A stretch of DNA of 44,215 nucleotides from an uncultured Clostridia bacterium (GCA_947593355.1 CANQDO010000009.1:1-44215); one strand, 5' to 3'. Numbered from the stretch's first letter, positions 15,698 through 24,795 are shown. Numbers and translations are program-made. Notes: a model not told the origin generated them from the sequence alone.

Positions 15698-16549
15698 CTA
15701 ATAAAATTCTTCCCCAGTTATGGCTTCAAATGCTTCAATGTACTTGGCAGATATAATATCTATTACATACTTCGGAAGCTTTGGCGCAGGTGGCTTTTTG
15801 TTCCACTTAATGCTCGTCAAATAGTTTCTTAAAAATTGCTTATCATAACTATCCTGTGGCCTTCCAACCTTATAACTTTCTACTGGCCAAAATCTGCTAC
15901 TATCAGGGGTTAATAATTCATCTGCTAACACCAATTTACCATTCTTATCTAATCCAAATTCAAATTTGGTATCTGCAATGATAATGCCTCTGTTTTTTGC
16001 ATAATCTGCACACATAGAATAAATTTCTATGCTTTTATTTCTAACTTCAGTAGCAAGTTCTTCCCCAATAAGTTTTGCAGTTTGTTCAAAAGAAATATTC
16101 TCATCATGCCCTTTTGTAACTTTAGTTGTCGGTGTAAAGATTGGCACCGAAAGCTTTTCAGACTCTTTAAGACCTTCCGGTAATTTAATGCCACATATTG
16201 TACCATTTTCTTTGTAGGTTTCCCATCCAGAACCAGTGATGTACCCGCGTACTATACACTGGGTAGGAAGCATTTTAAGCTTCTTTACCAACATACAGCA
16301 CCCTTCGTATTCATCATACTGTAATTCTCTCGGCATATCTGCATCTCTTATAGAAACTTTATGATTTGGAATAACTTCTTTGGTGAGATCAAACCAAAAT
16401 GCAGATAACCTGTTTAAAATACTACCCTTAAACGGAACCATGTCAGGCATAACAACATCAAATGCTGAAATTCGATCAGATGTTACTAATACCAAATAGT
16501 CCCCTACATCATAGATATCCCGAACCTTTCCTTTGCCAATTTGTTTCAT
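15698..16549 (-). CDS. purC: Phosphoribosylaminoimidazole-succinocarboxamide synthase
   Basis: A 283-aa SAICAR synthetase that joins CAIR and aspartate in purine synthesis. Visible signatures are G-K-V-R-D-I-Y near the start, S-D-R-I-S-A-F-D, and I-A-D-T-K-F-E-F-G with the following L-A-D-E-L-L-T-P-D-S-S-R-F-W. ATG 16549 is chosen because AAGGAG lies 6 bases upstream; an earlier ATG at 16597 lacks one. Base use differs from its neighbours: more G/C at third positions and codons such as CGG, CGC and GGG. No other purine gene is near. Hairpin elements 4 and 5 bracket the locus. Function is firm; foreign origin is an inference. Confidence 0.96.
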   Translation of the reverse strand: MKQIGKGKVRDIYDVGDYLVLVTSDRISAFDVVMPDMVPFKGSILNRLSAFWFDLTKEVIPNHKVSIRDADMPRELQYDEYEGCCMLVKKLKMLPTQCIVRGYITGSGWETYKENGTICGIKLPEGLKESEKLSVPIFTPTTKVTKGHDENISFEQTAKLIGEELATEVRNKSIEIYSMCADYAKNRGIIIADTKFEFGLDKNGKLVLADELLTPDSSRFWPVESYKVGRPQDSYDKQFLRNYLTSIKWNKKPPAPKLPKYVIDIISAKYIEAFEAITGEEFY

Positions 16550-16642
16550 CACTCTCTCCTTGCTTTCTCCTTTCAAAAGTATTTGCTTTATACTCATTAA
16601 TACTTTGAGTATGTTCTAAAGCGTTAATTATTAAGTAATGAT

Positions 16643-16671
16643 ATTTTATCACCTTTTATGTAATTAGTAAA
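16643..16671 (-). promoter_or_regulatory. Probable purC promoter
   Basis: On the minus strand TTTACT (16666-16671), a 17-bp spacer and TAAAAT (16643-16648). Hairpin element 5 begins 3 bp upstream of the -35. Confidence 0.55.
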
Positions 16672-16674
16672 GAA

Positions 16675-16768
16675 GGGGACGGAGAAAAAAATCCGGAAAT
16701 CGGGGACGGAGGAAAAAATCTGGATTTTTTCCTCCGTCCCCGATTTCCGGATTTTTTTCTCCGTCCCC
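16675..16768. repeat. GGGACG-type hairpin element 5, 94-bp nested palindrome
   Basis: Two perfect 45-bp arms (16675-16719 and 16724-16768) flank a 4-base loop. Each arm has two GGGGACGG modules in tandem: one followed by AGAAAAAAATCCGGAAATC, one by AGGAAAAAAT. Only 3 bp separate it from the stop codon of the metal ATPase gene and 3 bp from the purC -35. It is nearly the same as element 6 with paired changes. Confidence 0.92.
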
Positions 16769-16771
16769 GTT

Positions 16772-18667
16772 TTAAGATTTTAATATTCTTATTGAATTTA
16801 AAACTGTAAGTAAGCTAACTCCTGTATCTGCTACAACGGCAAGCCACATTGGTGCTATGCCTACAACTGCAAGTACTAAAACAATAGCTTTTACTAATAA
16901 AGAAAATGATATATTAAATTTTACTATTTTCATCGTTTTTCTAGCCACTTCTATTACACTTGGTATTGTACTTATTTTATTAGAAATTAATATTCCGTCT
17001 GCTACAGAACTTGCTATTTCTGTGCCTTCTCCCATTGCTACTCCAAAGCTAGCCCCTGCTAAAACAGGACTATCATTTATTCCATCACCTATAAATATAA
17101 CTTTTCCCTTATGCTTTATTTCTCTTACTTTCTCTAATTTTTCATTTGGCAATAATCCTGCACAAAATTCAGTTATACCTACTTGCTGTGCAATTTTTTC
17201 AGCTGATTTTTCGTTATCCCCTGTTAGCATTATAACTTCTTTTATTCCATGCTTTTTCATATTGCTTTTTAAATTTTCTAGCCCTTCTCTTACTTCTTCT
17301 TTTAATGTTACATAGCCTTCTATTTCTCCATCTACTACTAAATAAATTGCATTTTTTACTAATTTATCATATGTTACATCATATTTTTCTAATAATTTTT
17401 CATTTCCAAATAGTACGTCTTTTCCTTCTATTTTTCCATATAATCCATGACCTGATATTTCTTCATAATTATCTACTCTTTTACTTATTTTTGCATCTTT
17501 CTTTTCTGCCTCTTTTACTATTGCTGTTGATATTGGATGATTTGAATTTTTTTCTAAATTGTACATGTACTGCACCATTTCTTTTACTGGTATTTTTCCT
17601 TCTGCAACTAGTTTATCAACCTGCATTTTTCCCGTTGTTATTGTACCAGTTTTATCAAATGCTACATATTCTGCCTGTGCTAAATCTTCTATATGCTTTG
17701 TGCCTTTTATTAACATGCCTTTTTTAGAAATTCTTCCTACACATGAGAAAAATGCAAGTGGAACTGATATAACTATGCTACATGGACATGATGCAACTAA
17801 AAATACTAACGCTCTTCTTAACCAAATAAGAATATCTTGATTAAATAATATTGTTGGCAATAACCCTATAATCATTGCTACTACCATTATAGCTGGTGTA
17901 TATGCTTTTGAAAATTTAGTTATGAAATTTTCAGTTTTACCTTTATTGTTTGTGGCTTCATATACTAAATCTACTATTTGTGAAGCTGTTGAATTTTCTA
18001 AATCTTTTGTTACTATGCATTTTAGGCTACCCGTTAAATTTATTTCTCCTGATAATAAGTTATCGTTTCCACTTACTCTTTGTGGTTTACTTTCTCCTGT
18101 AATATTTGATGTATCTAAAGTTGATTCTCCATCTATGATTTTACAGTCTAAAGGTACCATTTCTCCTGGTTTTATTAAAATCATATCTCCCGGTTTTGCT
18201 TTTTTAGCATTAACTACTGTTACTTCCCCATCCATTAAAATATTTACATTTTGTGGTTTTATTTCTACTATATTTCTTATACTTTTATTTGAGTTTTCTA
18301 CTGCTTTATCTTCTAAAAATTCCCCTAATGCAAATAGTAATACTACCATTGAACTTTCAACAAAATCACCTAATACAAAGGCAGAAATAACAGCTATTGT
18401 CATTAGCGTTTCTTCTTCAAAATTAAATGTAAAAAGTCCTTTTAATCCATTTATTAATAATTCATAACCAGAAATACCTATAACTGCTATATATATGTAC
18501 ATTTTATATGGTTCCAATAGTGGTATAAAACCTATTATGAATAATATTACTGAAATTATATATAGTATTATATCAATTTTTGAAACTCCTTCTTCGTGAG
18601 TATTTATCTCTTTCTCATTATGACCTTCATTATGTTTTTCATTGTGTTTGTGAAGATGCTCTTTCAT
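16772..18667 (-). CDS. cadA: P1B-type heavy-metal-exporting ATPase (CadA/ZntA-like)
   Basis: A 631-aa P-type ATPase. The metal-binding membrane motif is S-C-P-C-S (Cys at about 295 and 297), the phosphorylation site is D-K-T-G-T (about 337), the S-N-H-P nucleotide motif follows, and the hinge is G-D-G-I-N-D-S-P. A D-T-G in the last membrane helix is typical of the Zn/Cd/Pb subgroup. There is no HMA domain; instead the first 26 residues are rich in His, a likely metal sensor or delivery tail. It should export Zn(II), Cd(II) or Pb(II). Its ATG overlaps the TAA of the CadC-like regulator by one base (TAATG), so they are translationally coupled. Confidence 0.93.
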   Translation of the reverse strand: MKEHLHKHNEKHNEGHNEKEINTHEEGVSKIDIILYIISVILFIIGFIPLLEPYKMYIYIAVIGISGYELLINGLKGLFTFNFEEETLMTIAVISAFVLGDFVESSMVVLLFALGEFLEDKAVENSNKSIRNIVEIKPQNVNILMDGEVTVVNAKKAKPGDMILIKPGEMVPLDCKIIDGESTLDTSNITGESKPQRVSGNDNLLSGEINLTGSLKCIVTKDLENSTASQIVDLVYEATNNKGKTENFITKFSKAYTPAIMVVAMIIGLLPTILFNQDILIWLRRALVFLVASCPCSIVISVPLAFFSCVGRISKKGMLIKGTKHIEDLAQAEYVAFDKTGTITTGKMQVDKLVAEGKIPVKEMVQYMYNLEKNSNHPISTAIVKEAEKKDAKISKRVDNYEEISGHGLYGKIEGKDVLFGNEKLLEKYDVTYDKLVKNAIYLVVDGEIEGYVTLKEEVREGLENLKSNMKKHGIKEVIMLTGDNEKSAEKIAQQVGITEFCAGLLPNEKLEKVREIKHKGKVIFIGDGINDSPVLAGASFGVAMGEGTEIASSVADGILISNKISTIPSVIEVARKTMKIVKFNISFSLLVKAIVLVLAVVGIAPMWLAVVADTGVSLLTVLNSIRILKS

Positions 18668-19035
18668 TATTTTTCCTCCTTTATATGCTCTAATGCCATC
18701 CTAATTATTTTATCTACATGGTCATCCTTTAAACTATAAAATACTTGCTTTCCTTCTTTTCTATACTTTACAAGTTTGCTATTTCTTAACATTTGTAATT
18801 GATGCGACACGTTCGACTGTGTTAAATTTAATAATTCACATAGGTCGCACACACATAATTCGTTATTTAAAATTGCACATATTATTCTTAACCTTGTGGA
18901 GTCTGAAAATAGTTTAAACATATCTGCCATATCTATTATTTCTTCTTCACTTGGCTCCGTTTTCTTAACCTCATTTATTTGATTATAATGAGGACAATTT
19001 TCCCCACATATATAATTTAAATTTATTTTTTCCAT
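18667..19035 (-). CDS. cadC: ArsR/SmtB-family metal-responsive repressor, CadC-like
   Basis: A 122-aa winged-helix repressor. Both known metal sites of this family are present: the alpha3N site with Cys10, Cys14 and E-L-C-V-C-D-L (Cys61, Cys63), and the alpha5 site with the D-x-H-x10-H-x2-E pattern (Asp104, His106, His117, Glu120). The recognition helix is LTQSNVSHQLQMLRNSKLV. Metal binding should release it from the operator just upstream and derepress itself and the ATPase. Cd, Pb or Zn are the likely inducers. Confidence 0.94.
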   Translation of the reverse strand: MEKINLNYICGENCPHYNQINEVKKTEPSEEEIIDMADMFKLFSDSTRLRIICAILNNELCVCDLCELLNLTQSNVSHQLQMLRNSKLVKYRKEGKQVFYSLKDDHVDKIIRMALEHIKEEK

Positions 19036-19052
19036 ATCTTCCCTCTTTTACT

Positions 19053-19123
19053 ATATATTCATGCTTTTATATGAATATATGATTACTTATTCATATATTA
19101 ACACTACTATTTCTTGTTGTCAA
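19053..19123 (-). promoter_or_regulatory. cad operon promoter with CadC-type operator
   Basis: A perfect -35 TTGACA (19118-19123), 17-bp spacer and -10 TAATAT (19095-19100). Downstream, ATATATTCAT (19053-19062) and ATGAATATAT (19071-19080) form a 10-bp inverted repeat. A further TATTCATAT half-site at 19089 pairs with the middle ATATGAATA, so three half-sites are present between the -10 and the cadC start. This fits repression by the gene product. Confidence 0.85.
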
Positions 19124-19124
19124 G

Positions 19125-19218
19125 GGGGACGGAGAAAAAAATCCGGAAAATGGGGACGGAGGAAAAAATCCAGATTTTTTCCTCCGTCCCCATTTTCCGG
19201 ATTTTTTTCTCCGTCCCC
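19125..19218. repeat. GGGACG-type hairpin element 6, 94-bp nested palindrome
   Basis: Two 45-bp perfect arms (19125-19169 and 19174-19218). Compared with element 5, GGAAATCGGGG becomes GGAAAATGGGG, and the opposing arm changes from CCCCGATTTCC to CCCCATTTTCC, so pairing is conserved. It lies 5 bp after the topA stop and 1 bp before the cad -35. Confidence 0.92.
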
Positions 19219-19223
19219 GTTTC

Positions 19224-21314
19224 TTATTTAGTTTTTTTCTTAGCCGTTACTTTTCTTTTTCTAGTTGTTCTTTTCTTTGTTTCTATATTTACATTATCCT
19301 CTGGACTCCATTTTTCGCCCTTTTTAGGTTTATTCCATGAAATATAATTACAACTTTTAGGATTATTTTCACAAATATAATAATTTTTTCTTCTTCTTGT
19401 TTTTCTAACTTGTACCTTTCCCCCACATACAGGGCATGGAACATCTATAGTTTCATAAATTGGTTTTGCATTTCTACATTCTGGATACCCTGGACATGCT
19501 AAAAATTTTCCATACTTACCGTATTTAATAACCATCATTCTTCCGCATTTTTCACAAGGTACGTCTGATACTTCATATTCTAACTGTACATGTTCTAATT
19601 CTTTCTCAACTTTGTCCAATGTTATTTTAAATGGAGCATAAAATTCTCTAATAACTTGCTTCCATTGTTGCTTGCCTTCTGCAACATTATCAAATTGCTC
19701 TTCTATTTTTGCTGTAAATTCAACATTTATAACATCACTAAAATTTTCTACTAATAGCTTATTTACTACTCTTCCTAGGTCTGTAGGTTTTAATTGTTTT
19801 TGTTCTTTTTCTATATATCTTCTTTCTAAAATAGTTGTTATTGTTGGAGAATAAGTACTTGGCCTTCCTATTCCCTTTTCCTCTAATGCTTTTACTAAAC
19901 TTGCCTCTGTATACCTTGCTGGTGGTTCAGTAAAGCTTTGCTTTGGCTCTAACTTCTTTTCAATTACTTCTTGATTTATTTCTAATTCTGGAATTACGGT
20001 ATCTTCGTTCAAACTTCCCTTTTTGCTTGAATCAGTTTGTTTTGAATCATCAGATTCCACATATAAAGTCATAAATCCTGCAAATTTAAGAGTCTGCCCA
20101 TTTGCTTTAAAGTTATATTCATTTGCTTTTATATCCACTGCAACTGTATCATATACAGCTGCTGACATTTGGCTTGCTATGAACCTATTATATATTAATC
20201 TATATAATTTATATTGATCAGGTGCTAATGAATCCTTTATACTTTCTGGTGTTAATTCTATATATGTTGGTCTAATACCTTCGTGTGCATCTTGTGCATC
20301 TTTGTTACTTCTATAATACCTATTTTCATAATAATTTTCGCCATAAGTTTTATATATATGTTTTTTAGCAGCTGCTCTTGCTTCTTCTGAAATTCTTGTT
20401 GAATCTGTTCTCATATATGTTATTAATCCAACAAAGCCTCTATTCTGCACAGACACACCCTCATACAAACCTTGTGCAACAGACATTGTTTTCTTTAATG
20501 TAAAACCTAACTTTCTTGATGCTTCTTGTTGCATTGTACTTGTTGTAAATGGAGGTGCTGGTGTTCTTTTCTTTTCACTCTTTTTAACATCTGTTACAAT
20601 ATATTTGGCTTTCCCAAGTCCTTTTAGAATTACATCTAGCTCTTCTTTTGAATGTATTTCTAATTTTTTTCCATTTTTACCATAAAAATGCGCATCAAAA
20701 GTGCTTTTAGACTTTTCATCTAAAAGTGTTGCATATATATTCCAATATTCCTCTGGTATAAATTTTTCTATTTCTTCTTCTCTATCTACTATAAGCTTTA
20801 CAGCTACAGATTGTACTCTTCCGGCAGATAGACCTCTTTTTACCTTTTTCCATAAAACAGGACTTATTTTATAACCAACTATTCTATCTAATACTCTTCT
20901 TGCCTGTTGAGCATCTGTAAGATTCATATCTATCTTTCTTGGATGTTTCATGGATTCTTGTACTGTTTCTTTTGTTATTTCGTTAAAAGTTACTCTACAT
21001 ATTCTATCTTCTGGAATACCTAATATGTAAGCTAAATGCCATGCAATAGCTTCTCCCTCACGGTCAGGGTCGGTTGCAAGATAAACTTCTTTTGCACTAT
21101 CTGCATCTTTTTTCAATTCTTTTATTAAACTTGCTTTTCCTCTTATATTTATATACTCTGGCTCAAAGTCATTATCTAAATTTACCCCTAATTTTGATTT
21201 TGGTAAATCTCTGATATGCCCCATTGAAGCAACTACTTTTGTATTTCCACCAAGGAATTTTTTTATTGTATTAGCTTTTGCAGGTGATTCAACTATAATT
21301 AATTTATCAGTCAT
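19224..21314 (-). CDS. topA: DNA topoisomerase I
   Basis: A 696-aa type IA topoisomerase that relaxes negative supercoils. It begins with the Toprim motif K-L-I-I-V-E-S-P-A-K-A and has D-P-D-R-E-G-E; the active-site Tyr is in L-I-T-Y-M-R-T-D-S (about residue 299). Two C-terminal zinc-ribbon-like motifs follow, C-E-K-C-G with C-P-G-Y-P-E-C, and C-P-V-C-G with a second Cys pair, then a basic tail rich in Lys and Arg. It lies 25 bp after murG in the same direction, so it may be the last gene of the cell-wall operon. Confidence 0.97.
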   Translation of the reverse strand: MTDKLIIVESPAKANTIKKFLGGNTKVVASMGHIRDLPKSKLGVNLDNDFEPEYINIRGKASLIKELKKDADSAKEVYLATDPDREGEAIAWHLAYILGIPEDRICRVTFNEITKETVQESMKHPRKIDMNLTDAQQARRVLDRIVGYKISPVLWKKVKRGLSAGRVQSVAVKLIVDREEEIEKFIPEEYWNIYATLLDEKSKSTFDAHFYGKNGKKLEIHSKEELDVILKGLGKAKYIVTDVKKSEKKRTPAPPFTTSTMQQEASRKLGFTLKKTMSVAQGLYEGVSVQNRGFVGLITYMRTDSTRISEEARAAAKKHIYKTYGENYYENRYYRSNKDAQDAHEGIRPTYIELTPESIKDSLAPDQYKLYRLIYNRFIASQMSAAVYDTVAVDIKANEYNFKANGQTLKFAGFMTLYVESDDSKQTDSSKKGSLNEDTVIPELEINQEVIEKKLEPKQSFTEPPARYTEASLVKALEEKGIGRPSTYSPTITTILERRYIEKEQKQLKPTDLGRVVNKLLVENFSDVINVEFTAKIEEQFDNVAEGKQQWKQVIREFYAPFKITLDKVEKELEHVQLEYEVSDVPCEKCGRMMVIKYGKYGKFLACPGYPECRNAKPIYETIDVPCPVCGGKVQVRKTRRRKNYYICENNPKSCNYISWNKPKKGEKWSPEDNVNIETKKRTTRKRKVTAKKKTK

Positions 21315-21339
21315 GTTATACTCCTTTTAAAAAATAAAA

Positions 21340-22455
21340 TTATTTTTGAACTGCTTTTATTTCATTATATATCTTTTCCTGTACATTTAAAACTTTAACC
21401 TTTTCTGCATTTTTGCCCATTTGCTCTAAACTTTTTTGGTTTTTTACTATATTTTTTATTTCTAAATCTAACTTTTCTGCAGTTAAATCTTTATCTAATA
21501 TAATTTTAGCAGCTTTAACGTTTTCTAAAACTCTTGCATTATATTCTTGATGATTTTCTGTAGCAAATGGAAATGGTATAAATATTGCTGGCTTTCCCAC
21601 ATTTGATACTTCTGTAATTGTCATTGCACCACTTCTACATACTAATAAATCTGCTGTATTTAATATTTCTTCCATATTATATATGTATGGTACTATTTTA
21701 GCATGTAGCATATTATCTATGTTTATACCTTCTTTTTCAAAAGTATCTTTTATTTCTTCATAGCCCGAATTTCCAGTTGCCCATAATATGTTATATTCTT
21801 TATTTTTGTTTTCTTTTATAATTTTTACTAAACTTTCATTTATGCTTTTGGCTCCTTGACTTCCACCATAAGCAAATACTAATGGTAGCTTGTCTTTAAA
21901 ACCTAACTTCGTTTTTATTTCTGATTTTTGTTCTTCAGTAATTTGTAGTTTTTGAACCTTCGTTGGGGTTCCTGTAACTACTACTTTTTTAGCTTTTGGA
22001 AGCCTTTGCTTTGCTTCTTTAAAACCTGTAAGTATTACATCTGCTTTTTTTGATAACACCTTTACTGCCATACCTGGGAATGCATTACTTTCATGTAAAA
22101 CTAGTGGCACATTGCATTTTTTTGCTGCTGTTCCAACAGATACGCAAATGTACCCTCCTGTTCCTACTACTATATCTGGCTTAAATTCTTCTATTATTTT
22201 TTTTGCCTCACCTATTGATTTAATTGTTTTATATAATCTTTTTAAGTTATCTATACTAATATTTCTATTAATTCCATAAGCATCAATTGTTTTTAATTCA
22301 TACCCTGCCCTTGGAACTAAATCATTTTCTAAGCCTCTTCCAGTTCCTATAAAGATTATTTTTGAATCTGGTTCTTTTTGCTTTATTTCGTTTGCTATTG
22401 CTAGACCCGGATTTATGTGTCCTCCAGTTCCTGCAGCTGCAATAATAACTTTCAT
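21340..22455 (-). CDS. murG: UDP-GlcNAc:undecaprenyl-PP-MurNAc-pentapeptide GlcNAc transferase
   Basis: A 371-aa GT-B enzyme that converts lipid I to lipid II at the inner membrane face. The N-terminal A-A-A-G-T-G-G-H-I-N-P-G-L loop, the GTGGYICVS segment, the G-G-S-Q-G-A loop and the C-terminal C-R-S-G-A-M-T-I-T-E motif are intact. AGGGGAAG precedes the ATG. It follows ftsW after a gap filled by decayed repeats. Confidence 0.97.
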   Translation of the reverse strand: MKVIIAAAGTGGHINPGLAIANEIKQKEPDSKIIFIGTGRGLENDLVPRAGYELKTIDAYGINRNISIDNLKRLYKTIKSIGEAKKIIEEFKPDIVVGTGGYICVSVGTAAKKCNVPLVLHESNAFPGMAVKVLSKKADVILTGFKEAKQRLPKAKKVVVTGTPTKVQKLQITEEQKSEIKTKLGFKDKLPLVFAYGGSQGAKSINESLVKIIKENKNKEYNILWATGNSGYEEIKDTFEKEGINIDNMLHAKIVPYIYNMEEILNTADLLVCRSGAMTITEVSNVGKPAIFIPFPFATENHQEYNARVLENVKAAKIILDKDLTAEKLDLEIKNIVKNQKSLEQMGKNAEKVKVLNVQEKIYNEIKAVQK

Positions 22456-22504
22456 ACAACTTCCCCTATCTATGATAATAATTTTATTACTTGCACTAGC
22501 TGTT

Positions 22505-22586
22505 CTTTGCTCTTAAAGTATTTACACTTTGCTTCCTACTATTGAGAAATATTTATACTTTGCTCCCTGCTCTTGAAATATTTAAT
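22505..22586 (-). repeat. Three decayed tandem copies of the ftsW 3' end
   Basis: Three units beginning CTTTGCT and ending near TATTTA start at 22505, 22527 and 22558 (22, 31 and 29 nt). The last contains the ftsW tail codons (I-S-R-A-G-S-K-V); the other two lie after the stop codon. They have diverged and show small indels. Confidence 0.7.
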
Positions 22587-23707
22587 AATACTCCCATACA
22601 GCATAACAAAATAACTAATGCTGTTCCACCATAACTTAAGAATGGTAATGACATACCTGTTGCTGGCATAGATGATGTAACAACTGCTATATTTATAATT
22701 GCTTGTATTCCAACAAGTGATGTTATTCCTACTGCAAGTAGGCTTCCAAATGTATCTGGTGCCCTCATTGCAGTTAAAATTCCTCTCCATATTAAAATTG
22801 CAAACAATATTATTACTACCGCACAACCTACAAAGCCCAATTCTTCTGCAATTATTGCAAAGATGAAATCATTATGTGGTTCTGGCAAATATAAATATTT
22901 TTGTTTGCTTTCTCCTAAACCTACTCCAAATAGTCCCCCTGAACCTATGGCATACAAACTTTGCACTACTTGCCATCCATCACCTTGCATATCTGCAAAT
23001 GGGTTTAAAAATGTTGTTATTCTTGCTAATCTAAAGCCTCCTATTCCTGTTTTTTGTGCCAATACAAGTATTCCTGCAACACCTGCTGCAATTCCTGTAA
23101 TTCCTGCTGTTAAGAAATATTTTAGCCTACTTCCTGCCATTAACATCATTATACAAATAATAGCTCCTATTACAATAATAGCACTTAAGTGATCCTGAAA
23201 AACAAATAATATAACTACTGGTGGTATTAACAAGGCTAGTGGTTTTATAAAACCTTCTTTAAATGAATCTATTTCATTTTTATGTTCTGATAAATAACCT
23301 GCAAAAAATACTATTAATCCAACTTTTGCAAGCTCTGATGGTTGAAATTGTACAAACCCTAAACTCACCCACCTAGTAGCACCATTTACTTCTACACCTA
23401 AACCTGGTATAACTACCGAAATTAAAGCTATAATTGAAGCTACATAAGCAATTTTGTATAACCTTTTATAATATCTATAATCTATTTTTGATATTACAAA
23501 CATCAGAAAAATTCCTATTACAGCAAAAGTTGCTTGATTTATAACATATGTATAACTATTTCCTGTTGTAGAAAGCGACTTCGGTGCACTGGCTGAAAGT
23601 ACCATAACTATGCCTAACGCTAATAATACCAAAATAGTAACACATAATATAAAATCAAATGGTTTTTTATTTGAACTTAATATTTTTTTGATTTTACTAC
23701 TTGCCAT
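22553..23707 (-). CDS. ftsW: FtsW/SpoVE-type peptidoglycan polymerase (SEDS family)
   Basis: A 384-aa SEDS protein with ten membrane segments. The family motifs N-G-A-T-R-W and F-Q-P-S-E-L-A-K, the Y-L-P-E-P-H-N-D-F-I-F-A loop and the C-terminal L-P-F-L-S-Y-G-G-T are present. It polymerises lipid II glycan strands at the septum or cortex. The position between mraY and murG supports FtsW or SpoVE rather than RodA. ATG 23707 is chosen because GGAGGAG lies just upstream; a TTG at 23719 is part of that site. Confidence 0.94.
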   Translation of the reverse strand: MASSKIKKILSSNKKPFDFILCVTILVLLALGIVMVLSASAPKSLSTTGNSYTYVINQATFAVIGIFLMFVISKIDYRYYKRLYKIAYVASIIALISVVIPGLGVEVNGATRWVSLGFVQFQPSELAKVGLIVFFAGYLSEHKNEIDSFKEGFIKPLALLIPPVVILFVFQDHLSAIIVIGAIICIMMLMAGSRLKYFLTAGITGIAAGVAGILVLAQKTGIGGFRLARITTFLNPFADMQGDGWQVVQSLYAIGSGGLFGVGLGESKQKYLYLPEPHNDFIFAIIAEELGFVGCAVVIILFAILIWRGILTAMRAPDTFGSLLAVGITSLVGIQAIINIAVVTSSMPATGMSLPFLSYGGTALVILLCCMGVLLNISRAGSKV

Positions 23708-23755
23708 TTTCTCCTCCAAATATCAGTATTTTTTCTTAAGTTAGTTATAAATTAA

Positions 23756-24739
23756 TTAAATTACCATTACACCAATAATACAAGCAATTAGTGTAATAAA
23801 ACTAAATGTTCTAACAATTTTATTTTCTTTCCATCCACTTAATTCAAAATGATGATGCAATGGTGCCATTTTAAATAGCCTATTACCTGTTCTTTTAAAG
23901 TGTAGTACTTGAAGTATAACAGATATTGTTTCTATTATAGGTACTATAGCAATTATTAATAATAGTAAAGGCATTTTTAAGTATAATGCCATTCCTGCAA
24001 CTGCACCACCTAATAGTAATGAACCTGTATCACCCATCATTATTTTAGCTGGATATAAATTAAATAATAAAAATCCTAAACATGTTCCCGCTAAAGCACT
24101 TCCAAATATAGTTACTTCTTTTACATCAAATATAATTGCTATAACAGTTAGTGCTGTAAGAATTATTGTAGTAACACTACTAGATAACCCATCTATTCCA
24201 TCTGTTAAATTAATTGCATTTGTAGCTGAAAGCATTACTAATATAGCAAATGGTATATATAGCCATAATGGCATTGTTATATAAGTTTTAACAAATGGTA
24301 TGTATATATCTGTTCCAGTTTTTAATACCATTGTAAGGAATAATGTGTATGCAACAGATATTATTAATAGTCCAAACATTTTAGATGCTGGCTTTAAGCC
24401 TTTTGTATTTTTTAACACTAATTTTTTAAAATCATCTATAAAACCTATTAATCCAAATCCTATTGATACAAATAGCATTGGCAATATATTTTTAGCTATT
24501 TCTGGCTCTATTCTTATTTTAGTATAATAAAAATACAAGCCCACACATATTGCAATTAAACTTAGTATAATTATTATTCCACCCATAGTAGGTGTACCTT
24601 GCTTTTTGAGGTGTGATTTTGGTCCATCATCTCTTTCTATTTGACCTATTTTTAGCTTTTTTAAAATTGGTATAACTACCATTGATATTACTACTGTTAC
24701 TGCGAAACTTATTAATAATACTTTTACTTGAAATTCCAT
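23756..24739 (-). CDS. mraY: Phospho-N-acetylmuramoyl-pentapeptide transferase
   Basis: A 327-aa polytopic enzyme that forms lipid I. Typical motifs are K-K-Q-G-T-P-T-M-G-G, the N-A-I-N-L-T-D-G-I-D-G-L active-site loop with catalytic Asp, and the C-terminal M-A-P-L-H-H-H-F-E-L-S-G-W. A GGGGGAAAG precedes the ATG. murD, often next, is missing. Confidence 0.97.
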   Translation of the reverse strand: MEFQVKVLLISFAVTVVISMVVIPILKKLKIGQIERDDGPKSHLKKQGTPTMGGIIIILSLIAICVGLYFYYTKIRIEPEIAKNILPMLFVSIGFGLIGFIDDFKKLVLKNTKGLKPASKMFGLLIISVAYTLFLTMVLKTGTDIYIPFVKTYITMPLWLYIPFAILVMLSATNAINLTDGIDGLSSSVTTIILTALTVIAIIFDVKEVTIFGSALAGTCLGFLLFNLYPAKIMMGDTGSLLLGGAVAGMALYLKMPLLLLIIAIVPIIETISVILQVLHFKRTGNRLFKMAPLHHHFELSGWKENKIVRTFSFITLIACIIGVMVI

Positions 24740-24795
24740 GCTTTCCCCCTACTTTTTCTCTATGTATTTTTGCTTCTTTTTCTAGTGCGCTTTTT

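Noticed and set aside
17305-17727. 140-codon plus-strand Leu-rich frame
   Set aside because: Antisense shadow of the metal ATPase gene.
22553-23707. ftsW as a frameshifted pseudogene because of repeats at its end
   Set aside because: The protein is full length with all SEDS motifs; repeats lie after the stop.
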